This document shows positions 31,878 through 41,130 of a DNA stretch of 64,000 nt, in pieces (position 1 is the stretch's first letter; the number at the start of each line of letters is the position of its first letter). Both the position numbers and the translations under genes were made by a program. Source of the stretch: Pontibacter flavimaris (GTDB taxonomy: Bacteria; Bacteroidota; Bacteroidia; Cytophagales; Hymenobacteraceae); assembly GCF_001907195.1 (NCBI RefSeq), contig NZ_LVWA01000010.1, positions 371,085-435,084 of the forward strand, written 5' to 3'. The notes beneath the pieces were generated by a model, which ran no database searches, had not been told where the DNA came from, and worked only from the letters and a program-made list of their open reading frames with translations.

Positions 31878-31908
31878 TAAAAAAGCCCTCCGTTGCGGGA
31901 GGGCTTTG
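31878..31908 (-). terminator. Terminator of the desaturase gene
   Basis: AAAGCCCTCC (31882-31891) pairs with GGAGGGCTTT (31898-31907). The minus-strand stem is followed by a T run. Confidence 0.9.
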
Positions 31909-31916
31909 AAGTATGG

Positions 31917-32750
31917 TTAAGCACTTGCTTTTGCTCTTGGCGGCTTGGCTGCCTTCACTTTCACGGGCTTCAGCTTGATGATGCTCAGTTTGTCGAGCGT
32001 CCAGATAACCGGCCAAGTAGGGTCCACTTCCCACCACTTCACGCCGAAGTTCACGCGGTTAGGCAGCTTGTGGTGGTTGTTCTGGAACAGCTCACCGCCC
32101 GTCAGGAAGTCGAAGAAAAGCGAGTTTCTGGATTTGTCGTTGTTGTCGAAGTTCTGGTAGCCATACTTGTGGCCGCTCCAGTTCACGATGGCGCCGTGCA
32201 CCGGGCCCATCAAAAAGTGCAGCGGCAGAAGCAGGAACATCCACCACTGCGTGGCAAAGGCAATGTAGAACAGCACGTAGGCGACGCCCCAGCCAATTCT
32301 GGACCAGTAGGAGTCGCCAATCTTCTCCAGCAGTGGCCATACCGGGTAATTGCCCTCGAAGCGGCGCTCCGGCTCCACGCGGTGGTTGAGCACGTTGTTG
32401 TAAATCTCCTTCGTCTTCCACATCATCGTGAAGGCGTTGTTGGAGAAGTGCGGCGAGTGCGGGTCGCGTGCGGTGTCGGAGAAAGCGTGGTGCATGCGGT
32501 GCAGAATGGCATAAGCGCGCGGCGACAGGAACGAAGAGCCCTGCGCCATGTAGGTGAGCAGGTAAAATGCCTTCTCCCAGAACGGGCTCATGGTAAACAT
32601 TTTGTGTGCTGCGTAGCGGTGCAGGTAAAAGGTCTGCACAAAAAGCGACAGGTACCAGTGCACCACAAAAAAGATAAGTATGGCCATGAATGTATCGGGT
32701 ATAAAGTGATTTGATTCTTCTATTGCGGCGGTTAACGTGCTTAGAAACAT
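31917..32750 (-). CDS. Acyl-CoA / fatty acid desaturase
   Basis: This membrane di-iron desaturase introduces a cis double bond, probably delta-9 on acyl-CoA or phospholipid acyl chains. The 277 residues contain the three histidine boxes: HRYAAH (about residue 44), HRMHH (about 84) and NNHHK (about 222). Membrane helices include FMAILIFFVVHWYLSLFVQ and WGVAYVLFYIAFATQWWMF. The C terminus is a basic Lys/Ala/Pro tail (KVKAAKPPRAKASA). It is monocistronic with its own promoter element and terminator. Membrane fluidity adjustment is its expected role. Confidence 0.93.
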   Translation of the reverse strand: MFLSTLTAAIEESNHFIPDTFMAILIFFVVHWYLSLFVQTFYLHRYAAHKMFTMSPFWEKAFYLLTYMAQGSSFLSPRAYAILHRMHHAFSDTARDPHSPHFSNNAFTMMWKTKEIYNNVLNHRVEPERRFEGNYPVWPLLEKIGDSYWSRIGWGVAYVLFYIAFATQWWMFLLLPLHFLMGPVHGAIVNWSGHKYGYQNFDNNDKSRNSLFFDFLTGGELFQNNHHKLPNRVNFGVKWWEVDPTWPVIWTLDKLSIIKLKPVKVKAAKPPRAKASA

Positions 32751-32763
32751 GCCTTGCCATACG

Positions 32764-32771
32764 CAAAGCTA
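32764..32771 (-). promoter_or_regulatory. Bacteroidota -7 element for the desaturase gene
   Basis: Minus-strand TAGCTTTG matches TAnnTTTG exactly, 13 bases upstream of the ATG, implying a very short leader. Confidence 0.5.
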
Positions 32772-32857
32772 CAACACGAATTTAAAAGTAAAATAGGAAT
32801 GGTGGGGCAAAAGTTCAGAAACTGATAAATATCATGTTTAGGGGAGGGTGCTTTATG

Positions 32858-33541
32858 CTACGCTACTAGTTGGCTAAACGGGCCCCACACGGGTGCGCCA
32901 GGGAGCGGGGCGCTTACCGTAACCTGCGTTTTGAGCGTGGGGTGCGTGAACTGCAGCCGGCGCGCGTGCAGGGCTATACTTTTATCGGGAAGCGGCTGTG
33001 CGGCGCCATACTTCAGATCGCCAAGTATAGGGCAGCGCATGGATGCCAGCTGCACCCGTATCTGGTGGGGCCTGCCGGTGATGGGGTTCACCTCCAGCAG
33101 ATACGTGCCCTGTTGCGCGCTCAGTAGTTTATAGTTGAGCTCAGAGCGCGAGCCGGCGGCGTTTTCCTTGGCGTAGGCCTTGGTTACGTTGCGGGAGCTG
33201 TCTTTCACGAGCCAGTGCACCAGGTTGCCCCGTTCCTGCTGCGGGCGGTTCTGTACCACGGCCCAATAGGTTTTAGTAGTCTGCTTGCTGCGGAAGAGCT
33301 CGTTGAGGCGCGCCAGGGCCTTGGAGGTTTTGGCCAGCAGCACCACACCGCTCACGGGCCTGTCGAGGCGGTGCACCACGCCAACGAATACGTTTCCAGG
33401 CTTGTTATACTTCTCCCGGATGTACTCCTTTGCCAGGTCAGCCAGCGTCACGTCGCCTGTCTCGTCGCCATGCACCAGCAGGCCCGCGGGTTTGTTTACC
33501 GCCAGCACATGGTTATCCTCATAAAGTACTTCTATACTCAT
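32858..33541 (-). CDS. RluA-family pseudouridine synthase
   Basis: It isomerises uridine to pseudouridine in rRNA or tRNA. The 227-residue protein begins with the catalytic domain (VLYEDNHVLAVNKPAGLLVH), with no S4 domain. The catalytic Asp lies in VGVVHRLDRPVSGVVLLAKT. The later motifs NPITGRPHQIRVQLA and ALHARRLQFTHP are intact. The exact target cannot be told from sequence. It stands between the desaturase and panB on the same strand but is separated from panB by 144 bases containing a low-complexity tract. Confidence 0.93.
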   Translation of the reverse strand: MSIEVLYEDNHVLAVNKPAGLLVHGDETGDVTLADLAKEYIREKYNKPGNVFVGVVHRLDRPVSGVVLLAKTSKALARLNELFRSKQTTKTYWAVVQNRPQQERGNLVHWLVKDSSRNVTKAYAKENAAGSRSELNYKLLSAQQGTYLLEVNPITGRPHQIRVQLASMRCPILGDLKYGAAQPLPDKSIALHARRLQFTHPTLKTQVTVSAPLPGAPVWGPFSQLVA

Positions 33542-33644
33542 AAGTATAAGTCAGGGAGTAGTGAGCAGGTATAAGTATAAAGTGTAGATACGGACAGGGA
33601 AATATGTTAGAGAGCGGGAAGGCTATACCGCAATGAGGTGTCAA

Positions 33645-33685
33645 AGCATAACTTCCTAACTCTCTAACTTTTTAACTCCTAAACT
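33645..33685. repeat. Low-complexity CTAACTCTCTAACTTTTTAAC tract
   Basis: Imperfect tandem copies of CTAACTTT lie just after panB. It is the complementary type of the 5545-5612 and 7640-7690 tracts. Confidence 0.55.
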
Positions 33686-34504
33686 TTAGTACGCCTCCTT
33701 CTCGCTTGGGAAGTCCTGGCTTTTTACATCCTTTACATAGTTCTGCACCGCATCCGTCATAATACTGTGCAGGTCGGCGTAGTGGCGCAGGAAGCGCGGC
33801 TTAAACTCTTTGTTGATGCCCAGCATGTCGTGCACCACCAGCACCTGCCCATCCACGTGCGGGCCAGCGCCTATGCCGATGATCGGGATCTGCAGCTTTT
33901 CTGCCACTTTTTTAGCCAACTCAGAGGGGATTTTCTCCAGCACAATAGAGAAGCAGCCCAACTCCTGCAGCAGCAGCGCATCGTCAATCAGTTTCTGCGC
34001 CTCGGCATCCTCCTTGGCGCGAACAGTGTAAGTGCCGAATTTATAGATGGACTGCGGCGTAAGGCCCAGGTGGCCCATTACAGGCACACCCGCGCTGAGG
34101 ATGCGCGTGATCGATTCCTTTATCTCGGCGCCGCCCTCCAGCTTTATCCCGTGCGCCCCCGACTCTTTCATGATGCGGATCGTGGAACGCAGCGCCTCCG
34201 AGGAATTGCCCTGGTAGGAGCCAAACGGCAGGTCCACCACCACAAAAGCCCTGCTCACGCCCCGCACCACCGAGGAGGCATGGTAGATCATCTGGTCCAG
34301 CGTAATGGGCAGCGTCGTCTCATGGCCCGCCATCACGTTAGAGGCCGAGTCGCCCACCAGCAGCACGTCTACGCCGGCGGCATCCAGAATGGTGGCCATC
34401 GAGAAATCGTAGGCGGTAAGCATGGAGATCTTCTCCCCACGCTCCTTCATGTTCTGCAGTTGGTGCGTGGTGACTTTCTTGATATCGTTTTTATGTACAG
34501 ACAT
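33686..34504 (-). CDS. panB: 3-methyl-2-oxobutanoate hydroxymethyltransferase
   Basis: The first committed step of pantothenate (CoA) synthesis: ketopantoate from 2-oxoisovalerate and 5,10-methylene-tetrahydrofolate. ATG 34504 ([17 protein letters not shown]) gives 272 residues. An upstream ATG at 34549 is not used because it reads into the lptD terminator. Metal and substrate motifs are present: [50 protein letters not shown] and [24 protein letters not shown] box at 34533-34526 is one mismatch from the -7 element. No panC is adjacent. Confidence 0.96.
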   Translation of the reverse strand: MSVHKNDIKKVTTHQLQNMKERGEKISMLTAYDFSMATILDAAGVDVLLVGDSASNVMAGHETTLPITLDQMIYHASSVVRGVSRAFVVVDLPFGSYQGNSSEALRSTIRIMKESGAHGIKLEGGAEIKESITRILSAGVPVMGHLGLTPQSIYKFGTYTVRAKEDAEAQKLIDDALLLQELGCFSIVLEKIPSELAKKVAEKLQIPIIGIGAGPHVDGQVLVVHDMLGINKEFKPRFLRHYADLHSIMTDAVQNYVKDVKSQDFPSEKEAY

Positions 34505-34550
34505 GGCTGTTGATGGATTAGACTGTAAAGCTATAAAATCTAGAAACAAA

Positions 34551-34577
34551 AACAGCCACCTTTTGTTGGTGGCCGTT
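34551..34577 (-). terminator. Terminator of lptD
   Basis: AACAGCCACC (34551-34560) pairs with GGTGGCCGTT (34568-34577), with one G-U pair. On the minus strand a T-rich stretch follows the stem. It starts 6 bases beyond the lptD stop. Confidence 0.75.
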
Positions 34578-34582
34578 CTGGG

Positions 34583-37279
34583 TCAATAGTTGTATCCGGT
34601 TCTGCTGCGCTTGGTTAATTTCAGGTCCTGCAGCAGCGACGAGCGGGCGTTTATGGTCAGGTTGTAACCGCGCTGGAGGCCGAAGGGCACCCAGCCGATG
34701 CTCATGTCCCAGCAGTGCAGGTCGCGGTAAATCTGCACGTTGGCGTAGGAGATGTTCTGGTTCGAGATGTCGTAGGTGGCATTGTAGGTTACCTTCCATT
34801 TCTCCGTCACGTTCAGGGAGCCGTCTATGCCCGCCGTCTGCGTCAGGTTGGAGCGGCCCACCAGCCCGAAGGAGCGGTTGTAGCTCATGGTATAGTTCAC
34901 GTTCAGCGTCCACGGAATCTTGAAGTCCACGTACTGGGGCAGCATCGGGTCAAACGGCTCCCGCTCCAGCGACGGCAGGTTGTCCGGCGTCGGCGACTCC
35001 GAGCGCATGGCCTCCGGGTTCAGGCTGGCCGTCAGGTTCAGGCTGGCATTCGTCACCCTTCCCAACCGCCCTTTCAGCAGATCGAAATAGTACCTGTCAA
35101 TGTCCCGGCCTGTGCTGTCGTTCTTCTCATAAGGGTCCAGTGTGGTGTTGAAGTTCATGTTGATGAACCTGAAAAGCTTCGTGTTCATGGATATCCTGAT
35201 GTCTGCCAGCTTCAGCGAGTCGCGGGCAAAGTCGTAGCCGGAGGAGAGGCGCAGGTTATCGATGATACTTACTTTCTCCGTCTTCACCTCTGCCGTGTCG
35301 CTCTTGGCCTTCACCTTCATTTCAATGCTGTTGTCGATGCTGAAGTTAAGGGCGGAGCTGAGGCCGGTGGCCGGCAGGCCGCTCCGGAAGCGGCCCAGGT
35401 CGCGGTACTGGGCCTGGTTTGAGTTAGGGTCAACGCCCACCAGGGTGCGCTGGTAAAAGCCGAAGCGTTCATCGGCAAAGTCAGGGCGGAAGTTATAGCT
35501 GATGCTGGGCCTTACCAGGTGGCGGATAGCCTCCACTTTGCCGCCGGGCTTAAAGTTTACCGTGCCGTACACCGTGGTGCTCAGGTTGGCGCCGGCGCTG
35601 TACTGGTACACACGGCCGAAGTTGGTGGTGTCGATGTCCACGCGCTGCGAGTCCGGGTTGAAGTTGAAGGTATACTTCTCGTCAAGCCAGGTTTCGCTGT
35701 AGTTCACGCTCGGGCTGAAGTTAAAGAAGCGGGCAATCTTGTAGTTGCCCAGGCCGATGCCGAACGCGTGCACGGCCTGCTTCTGCCCACTGTCCCACAG
35801 GCGCTGCAGGTTGTCAAAGTTAATGTCAATGGTATCGGCAGGGGCCGACTCCAGCAGCGGGAAGTCGGAGCGCGTGCGGGCGGGCTGCAGGTTAGACACC
35901 GTGTTGGATGCCCGCACGTTGTAAGAGAGCGTGAACTTCTCGTACCACTTGTTCGTGCCGGGTTCGTCTGAAAACAGCTCGGACACGGATACCTGCGACA
36001 TGCTGAAGTTAAGGTCCGGCAGCACGAAGTTCATTGTTCCCGTCTGCGTGCTCTGTCCCTGGCTCGCCTTGATGGTATAGCTGAAAGGCGAGTTGGGTAT
36101 GGTTTTCTGGTAAGAAACGTTCGAGTTAAAGGTAGGCGACAGGTACTGCGCAGAACTGTTGTAGTTGATGCGCTGGTGCAGCTGGCTACCGGCGTTAACG
36201 CTGGCGCTGAAGGAGCCGCGGCCCGGCTTGGTAACGGGGCTGTGGTTCCAGTTGATCCAGAACGTCTGCCTGGAGGAAGGCAACTGGCTGAGCGGGTTAT
36301 CCGTCGTTCTGGACCTTTCGATGTCCGCCTCGTCGTTCTTGAAGTTGTCGTACGTGAAGCGGAAGCTGCCGCGGTAGGCGTAGCGTTTCACGTAGTCGGT
36401 GCTGGCCTCAGCGTTCCATCCCCCCAAGGAGTAGATGTCGCCCGTGAGCCTGGTGCCCACATAGTCGTTCCAGGCAAAGTAGTAGCCGCCGTTATTGAGG
36501 TAAAAGCCCCGGGCGTTCTCGCCATAGCTCGGCACAATCACACCGGAGGCCCGCTTGGACTTAGGCGTAGGGAAGAGGCCGAACAGAAAACCCAGCGGCG
36601 TAGGAATGTCCCCAATCACGAGGTTAAACGGGCCGGCCATCACCTTGTCGTTCGGGATGGCCTTAATCTTACCGGCGTTAATGTAGAAGTGCGGGTGCTC
36701 CAGGTTACAGGTGGTATACTTGTTGTGCAGGCCGAAGAACTCGTTGTTCTCGTTGCGCTTCACCACTTCCGAGTGTATATATCCCTCGCCCTGCTGCGTT
36801 ACTACTTCAGAAATGCGGCCACGGCGGGTTTTATAGTTGTAGGCAATGCGCTTGGCTGCGTAGGTCTCAGCGCCCTGCGTAAAAACCGGGGTGCCAGCCT
36901 CCTTGCCGGTGGAGTCGGGGAGGGTGGTGGCGGTAAGGGTGTTGGTTTCGTAGTTGATCTGGATGTAGGCGGCCTCCAGGTTCATGTCGCCGTAGTTGAT
37001 CTTGGCGTCGCCGTAGAGGTGCACCACCTTCTGGTCTACCTCAAACTGCATCGAGTCTCTGGCAGAGTATTTGATAGTGGTCGCGATATCCCCCTGCGGG
37101 GCGGCCATGTTCAGGGAATCCTGGCCGGCAACAAGGGCCGTATCCTGCGAAGCCACAGTGGGGGTATCCTGCGGGGCAACGGTGCCGGCACGCTTCAGCC
37201 CGCGCTGGGCGTGAGCCAGCGGCGAGGAAAGCAGGACCGCCTGCAGCAGCAGTAAAAAAATAAAAATGTAGTGGCGCAA
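34583..37279 (-). CDS. lptD: LPS-assembly outer membrane protein LptD
   Basis: LptD is the outer membrane beta-barrel that inserts LPS into the outer leaflet. The 898-residue protein has a signal peptide (MRHYIFIFLLLLQAVLLSS, cleavage near AHAQ) and an N-terminal jellyroll/OstA-type domain (VVHLYGDAKINYGDMNLEAA) that receives LPS from the periplasmic bridge. A large C-terminal barrel follows (from about residue 250: FLFGLFPTPKSKRASGVIVP onward) with many alternating aromatic strands. The disulphide cysteines known from E. coli LptD are not evident. It is divergent from the amidase gene. Confidence 0.85.
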   Translation of the reverse strand: MRHYIFIFLLLLQAVLLSSPLAHAQRGLKRAGTVAPQDTPTVASQDTALVAGQDSLNMAAPQGDIATTIKYSARDSMQFEVDQKVVHLYGDAKINYGDMNLEAAYIQINYETNTLTATTLPDSTGKEAGTPVFTQGAETYAAKRIAYNYKTRRGRISEVVTQQGEGYIHSEVVKRNENNEFFGLHNKYTTCNLEHPHFYINAGKIKAIPNDKVMAGPFNLVIGDIPTPLGFLFGLFPTPKSKRASGVIVPSYGENARGFYLNNGGYYFAWNDYVGTRLTGDIYSLGGWNAEASTDYVKRYAYRGSFRFTYDNFKNDEADIERSRTTDNPLSQLPSSRQTFWINWNHSPVTKPGRGSFSASVNAGSQLHQRINYNSSAQYLSPTFNSNVSYQKTIPNSPFSYTIKASQGQSTQTGTMNFVLPDLNFSMSQVSVSELFSDEPGTNKWYEKFTLSYNVRASNTVSNLQPARTRSDFPLLESAPADTIDINFDNLQRLWDSGQKQAVHAFGIGLGNYKIARFFNFSPSVNYSETWLDEKYTFNFNPDSQRVDIDTTNFGRVYQYSAGANLSTTVYGTVNFKPGGKVEAIRHLVRPSISYNFRPDFADERFGFYQRTLVGVDPNSNQAQYRDLGRFRSGLPATGLSSALNFSIDNSIEMKVKAKSDTAEVKTEKVSIIDNLRLSSGYDFARDSLKLADIRISMNTKLFRFINMNFNTTLDPYEKNDSTGRDIDRYYFDLLKGRLGRVTNASLNLTASLNPEAMRSESPTPDNLPSLEREPFDPMLPQYVDFKIPWTLNVNYTMSYNRSFGLVGRSNLTQTAGIDGSLNVTEKWKVTYNATYDISNQNISYANVQIYRDLHCWDMSIGWVPFGLQRGYNLTINARSSLLQDLKLTKRSRTGYNY

Positions 37280-37316
37280 CTTCTTCAGAGTTCCCTAAAA
37301 GTTTACTTAATTTGTA

Positions 37317-37324
37317 CAAAGTTA
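37317..37324 (-). promoter_or_regulatory. Bacteroidota -7 element for lptD
   Basis: Minus-strand TAACTTTG is an exact TAnnTTTG match, 37 bases upstream of the lptD ATG. A less good plus-strand box, TAGCTTTT at 37331-37338, may serve the divergent amidase gene. Confidence 0.55.
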
Positions 37325-37352
37325 TTGTTTTAGCTTTTAACTAACGAGCGTT

Positions 37353-38135
37353 GTGAAAAATATTGTTACTGTATCAATTCTGGCTTTTGTATTTTTACTG
37401 TGCTCCTCTAATACCCTTGAATTTAAGAAAGAGTACAAAGTCCGCACAGTGGTGATTGATGCCGGCCACGGTGGCAAAGACGTAGGGTGCAACGGTAAAT
37501 TCTCGCAGGAGGCCATCGTTGCCCTCGACATTGCCAAGCAGGTAGGAGCCTTGATAGAGAAGAACGTGCCCGGGGTGAAAGTTGTTTATACCCGCACCGA
37601 AGATAAGTTTGTGGAGCTGATCGACCGCGCCGGCATCGCCAACAAGAACAACGCTGACCTTTTCATTTCCATCCACCTGAACGCGGGGCCGGCCACTGCC
37701 TACGGCACCGAAACCTATACCATGGGGCTCCATACGTCCAACGGAAACCTGGAGGTGGCCAAGCGCGAGAACTCCGTGATCCTGCACGAGGAAAACTACG
37801 AGGCCAACTACAACGGCTTCGACCCGAACTCCCCGCAGAGCCATATTTTGTTTGCCCTGCACCAAAGCGCCTACATGGACAACAGCCTGCGCTTCGCCGA
37901 GAAAGTGGAGCGTGAGTTCAGCACCCGGGCGGGCCGCAAAAGCCGCGGCGTGAAGCAGGCGGGCTTCCTGGTGCTCTGGAAATCATACATGCCGAGCGTG
38001 CTGATTGAGTGCGGCTTCCTGACTAATCCCACCGAGGAAAAATTTCTTAACGATAAGACCGGGCAATCGTATATTGCATCAGGTATATATCGTGCCTTCC
38101 GGGAGTACAAGCAAGAGTTGGAGGCGATGAACTAA
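37353..38135 (+). CDS. N-acetylmuramoyl-L-alanine amidase (Amidase_3)
   Basis: This zinc amidase cleaves the bond between the glycan and the stem peptide of peptidoglycan. It uses a GTG start at 37353. The 260 residues begin with a short hydrophobic signal or anchor (MKNIVTVSILAFVFLLCSSN, possibly a lipoprotein with Cys-17). The zinc ligands are His in VIDAGHGGKD, Glu in FSQEAIVALDI and His in FISIHLNAGP. The catalytic Glu is in VLIECGFLTNPTEE. It lies 11 bases upstream of mlaD, so the two form an envelope operon. Confidence 0.93.
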   Translation: MKNIVTVSILAFVFLLCSSNTLEFKKEYKVRTVVIDAGHGGKDVGCNGKFSQEAIVALDIAKQVGALIEKNVPGVKVVYTRTEDKFVELIDRAGIANKNNADLFISIHLNAGPATAYGTETYTMGLHTSNGNLEVAKRENSVILHEENYEANYNGFDPNSPQSHILFALHQSAYMDNSLRFAEKVEREFSTRAGRKSRGVKQAGFLVLWKSYMPSVLIECGFLTNPTEEKFLNDKTGQSYIASGIYRAFREYKQELEAMN

Positions 38136-38146
38136 GCACACCCTAC

Positions 38147-39232
38147 GTGAAAATATCAAAGGAACTTAAAGTTGCGCTGCTGGGAATTGCGGCACTGGTC
38201 ATTCTATACTTCGGGTTCATGTACCTGAAAGGGTCAAATGTGTTCTCCAACTACCACCGGTACTATGTAATTTACAATAACGTAGACGGCCTCACGCCCT
38301 CTAACCCCGTTTTTCTGAACGGTATCCCCGTGGGGAGCGTGCGCGAAATGAAACTCCAGACCGATAAGGGCAATACAATCCGGGTAGAGCTGGAGGTGAT
38401 GAAGGAACTGCAGGTAGGGGACTCTACCATCGCAGCGCTGGGCAGCTCCGACATCCTGGGCAGCAAAGCCATCACGCTATACCTGGGCAACAGCACCCAG
38501 ATGTATGATGGCGGCGAAACCCTTCTCCCCTTCACGCAAAGCAGTATCACGGAGATGATCTCCACCAAGACCGTTCCGATCATCGACAAGGTGGATACGA
38601 CTCTGGCGCGGATAAACCGCCTGCTCGATGCGGAGGCGAAGGGCAACATCCAGGACATTCTGGCCAACACGGCAGCCTCCACAAAGGCCGTAAACGACCT
38701 GCTGCGCGCCAACCAACAGAACATCAACCAGATCACCAGCAACATAAGTGACCTGACCAGTTCCATGAAGTCCACGCAGCGCCACATAGACCGCCTGGCG
38801 CTGAACGTGGCCGAGATTACCGATACCCTCAAGCAGGTGGAGATCAACCAGCTGGTCAGCAATGCCAATGAGGCCGTGAAGGAGATGCAGTCTGCGGCGG
38901 CCCAGCTAAATTCCGCCGAGGGCTCCCTGGGCAAATTGATGCACGACGAGCAGCTGTATGAGAACATGAACCGGTCCACCGAGGCCCTCAACCTGCTGCT
39001 GCGCGACATACAGGCTTACCCGAAACGCTACGTCAGCTTCTCGGTGTTCGGCCGCAAAGACAAGTATAAAGTAGACGAGACCGGCCGCGTGATTACCTTG
39101 GAGGAGGTGAAGGAGCTGCAAGACCAGTACCCGGAGGAGTTCAGAACCGTGCCCGACACCGTGTATGTGCCTGTGCCTAAAGGCGCTGGTGCGCAGGATG
39201 CCGCCAAGGCAGACAGCGCCGGCAATAAATAA
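38147..39232 (+). CDS. MlaD-family (MCE domain) lipid-transport protein
   Basis: MCE proteins form periplasmic hexameric rings that move phospholipids between membranes with an ABC transporter. The GTG-started 361-residue protein has one N-terminal transmembrane helix (VALLGIAALVILYFGFMYLK), then the MCE domain (YVIYNNVDGLTPSNPVFLNG, PVGSVREMKL). A long helical region (NNINQITSNISDLTSSMKS-like) with a coiled coil follows, and an acidic/polar end. The upstream amidase overlaps functionally in the envelope. mlaE/F partners are not in this window. Confidence 0.92.
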   Translation: MKISKELKVALLGIAALVILYFGFMYLKGSNVFSNYHRYYVIYNNVDGLTPSNPVFLNGIPVGSVREMKLQTDKGNTIRVELEVMKELQVGDSTIAALGSSDILGSKAITLYLGNSTQMYDGGETLLPFTQSSITEMISTKTVPIIDKVDTTLARINRLLDAEAKGNIQDILANTAASTKAVNDLLRANQQNINQITSNISDLTSSMKSTQRHIDRLALNVAEITDTLKQVEINQLVSNANEAVKEMQSAAAQLNSAEGSLGKLMHDEQLYENMNRSTEALNLLLRDIQAYPKRYVSFSVFGRKDKYKVDETGRVITLEEVKELQDQYPEEFRTVPDTVYVPVPKGAGAQDAAKADSAGNK

Positions 39233-39253
39233 GCGAGCTACATGTGAAAATTG

Positions 39254-39288
39254 TATATTTGTAAAATCCGCTTTTATGGGCGGATTTT
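39254..39288 (+). promoter_or_regulatory. Promoter element and hairpin upstream of the carboxylase gene
   Basis: An exact TATATTTG (39254-39261) lies 78 bases before the carboxylase ATG. It is followed at once by AAAATCCGC (39263-39271) pairing with GCGGATTTT (39280-39288), which could be an mlaD terminator or a leader hairpin. Confidence 0.5.
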
Positions 39289-39338
39289 CGCATTTATACT
39301 ACCTTAAAACGATACAACCCATACTAATCAAACCCTTC

Positions 39339-40967
39339 ATGGATATTGAATTCAACAAAAACGAGGACGCCCTGAAGCAGCTGGTCTTCCAGCTGAAAAG
39401 CAAACTGAAGAAAGTATACCTGGGCGGCGGCGAGAAGCGCATCGAGAAGGAGCACGCCAAGGGTAAAATGACCGCCCGCGAGCGCATTGCCTACCTGCTG
39501 GACGAAGGGAGCGAGTTCCTGGAGTTTGGCGCTTTTGCCGGAGATAGCATGTACAAGGAAGTGGGTGGCTGCCCGAGCGGTGGCGTGGTAACAGGCATTG
39601 GCTACATCAAAGGCCGCCAGTGCGTGGTAGTGGCCAACGATGCTACCGTAAAAGCGGGCGCCTGGTTCCCGATCACGGCCAAGAAGAACCTGCGCGCCCA
39701 GGAGATCTCCATTGAGAACAAGCTACCGATAGTATACTTAGTAGACAGTGCCGGCGTGTTTCTGCCCATGCAGGACGAGATTTTCCCGGACAAGGAGCAC
39801 TTCGGGCGCATCTTCCGCAACAACGCCGTGATGAGCTCGATGGGCATTGTGCAGATTGCCGCCATCATGGGCAGCTGCGTGGCCGGCGGGGCTTACCTGC
39901 CCATTATGAGCGACGAGGCCCTGATCGTGGAGGGCACCGGCTCCGTTTTCCTGGCCGGCTCCTACCTGGTGAAATCCGCCATCGGCGAAAGTATAGACAA
40001 CGAGACGCTGGGTGGTGCCACCACGCACTCCGAGATATCAGGCGTAACCGATTACAAGTGCAAGGACGACCAGGAGGCGCTGGACCATATCCGTAAAATC
40101 TTTGACAAGATGGGGGACAGGCCGGCAGCCGGATTCAGCCGCGTGACGCCTGCCGCCCCGGCGCTGAACGAGAAGGAGGTTTACGGCCTGCTGCCATCGG
40201 ACCGCGTGAAGCCTTACGACATGATGGACATCATCCTGCGGCTGGTGGATAATTCGGAGTTCGAGCCCTACAAGGAATTGTACGGCCAGACACTCATCTG
40301 CGGCCTGGCCCGCATCGACGGTTGGGCCGTGGGCATTGTGGCCAACCAGCGCAAGATCGTCAAGAGCAAGAAAGGCGAGATGCAGATGGGCGGCGTGATC
40401 TACTCTGACTCTGCCGACAAAGCCGCGCGCTTCATCATGAACTGCAACCAGAAAAAGATTCCGTTGGTGTTCCTGCAGGACGTGTCTGGCTTTATGGTGG
40501 GCAGCAAGTCGGAGCACGGCGGCATTATCAAGGACGGGGCCAAGATGGTGAGCGCCATGGCCAACTCGGTAGTGCCCAAGTTCACCATTCTCGTGGGCAA
40601 CAGCTACGGGGCCGGCAACTACGCCATGTGCGGTAAGGCCTACGACCCGCGCCTGATCTACGCCTGGCCAACGGCGCAGCTGGCCGTGATGAGTGGTGCC
40701 GCCGCGGCCAATACCCTGCTGCAGATAGAGGTGTCATCGAAGAAAGCGAAAGGGGAGGAGGTTACCCCGGAGGCAGAGAAGGAACTGCTGGAGCGCATCA
40801 CCAGCAAGTATAACGAGGAGCTCTCGCCCTACTACGCGGCGGCCCGCCTGTGGGTGGACGGCATCATCGACCCGCTGGAAACGCGCAAAGTGATCTCCAT
40901 GGGCATCGAGGCAGCCAACCACGCCCCTATCGAGAAACCCTACAATGTAGGCGTGATCCAGACGTGA
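39339..40967 (+). CDS. Acyl-CoA carboxylase beta subunit (propionyl/methylcrotonyl-CoA carboxylase type)
   Basis: The carboxyltransferase subunit transfers carboxyl from biotin to an acyl-CoA, probably propionyl-CoA, giving methylmalonyl-CoA. ATG 39339 (MDIEFNKNEDALKQLVFQLK) is the true start, as longer frames read through the upstream hairpin. The ~542 residues carry both crotonase-type halves: N-terminal carboxyltransferase with GSEFLEFGAFAGDSMY, GYIKGRQCVVVANDATV and GSCVAGGAYLPIMSDEALIV, and C-terminal KIPLVFLQDVSGFMVGSKSE and GNSYGAGNYAMCGKAYDPRL. The methylmalonyl-CoA mutase genes and meaB in this window fit a shared route. The biotin-carrying alpha subunit is not here. Confidence 0.92.
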   Translation: MDIEFNKNEDALKQLVFQLKSKLKKVYLGGGEKRIEKEHAKGKMTARERIAYLLDEGSEFLEFGAFAGDSMYKEVGGCPSGGVVTGIGYIKGRQCVVVANDATVKAGAWFPITAKKNLRAQEISIENKLPIVYLVDSAGVFLPMQDEIFPDKEHFGRIFRNNAVMSSMGIVQIAAIMGSCVAGGAYLPIMSDEALIVEGTGSVFLAGSYLVKSAIGESIDNETLGGATTHSEISGVTDYKCKDDQEALDHIRKIFDKMGDRPAAGFSRVTPAAPALNEKEVYGLLPSDRVKPYDMMDIILRLVDNSEFEPYKELYGQTLICGLARIDGWAVGIVANQRKIVKSKKGEMQMGGVIYSDSADKAARFIMNCNQKKIPLVFLQDVSGFMVGSKSEHGGIIKDGAKMVSAMANSVVPKFTILVGNSYGAGNYAMCGKAYDPRLIYAWPTAQLAVMSGAAAANTLLQIEVSSKKAKGEEVTPEAEKELLERITSKYNEELSPYYAAARLWVDGIIDPLETRKVISMGIEAANHAPIEKPYNVGVIQT

Positions 40968-40969
40968 TG

Positions 40970-41130
40970 TCTAATTAAGAATGAATAATGAGGAATGACT
41001 AATTGTTGAAGAGAAGTGTGTTTCGGGAAGAAAGAGAGGTATTCATCATAAATCATTATTCGTTGATAATTAATCATTCTTTGTTTGAACCATCTGAGAT
41101 GCATTGTGATTTCTTAAGTAAAGACATCTG
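40970..41130. repeat. AT-rich low-complexity tract with inverted ATTAATCATT-like repeats
   Basis: Repeated AATGAATAATGAGGAATGA and TTATTCGTTGATAATTAATC-like words run through 40975-41090 and reappear in the other orientation at 41515-41577. They bracket the small four-helix-bundle gene. It is far richer in A+T than the flanking genes. Confidence 0.6.
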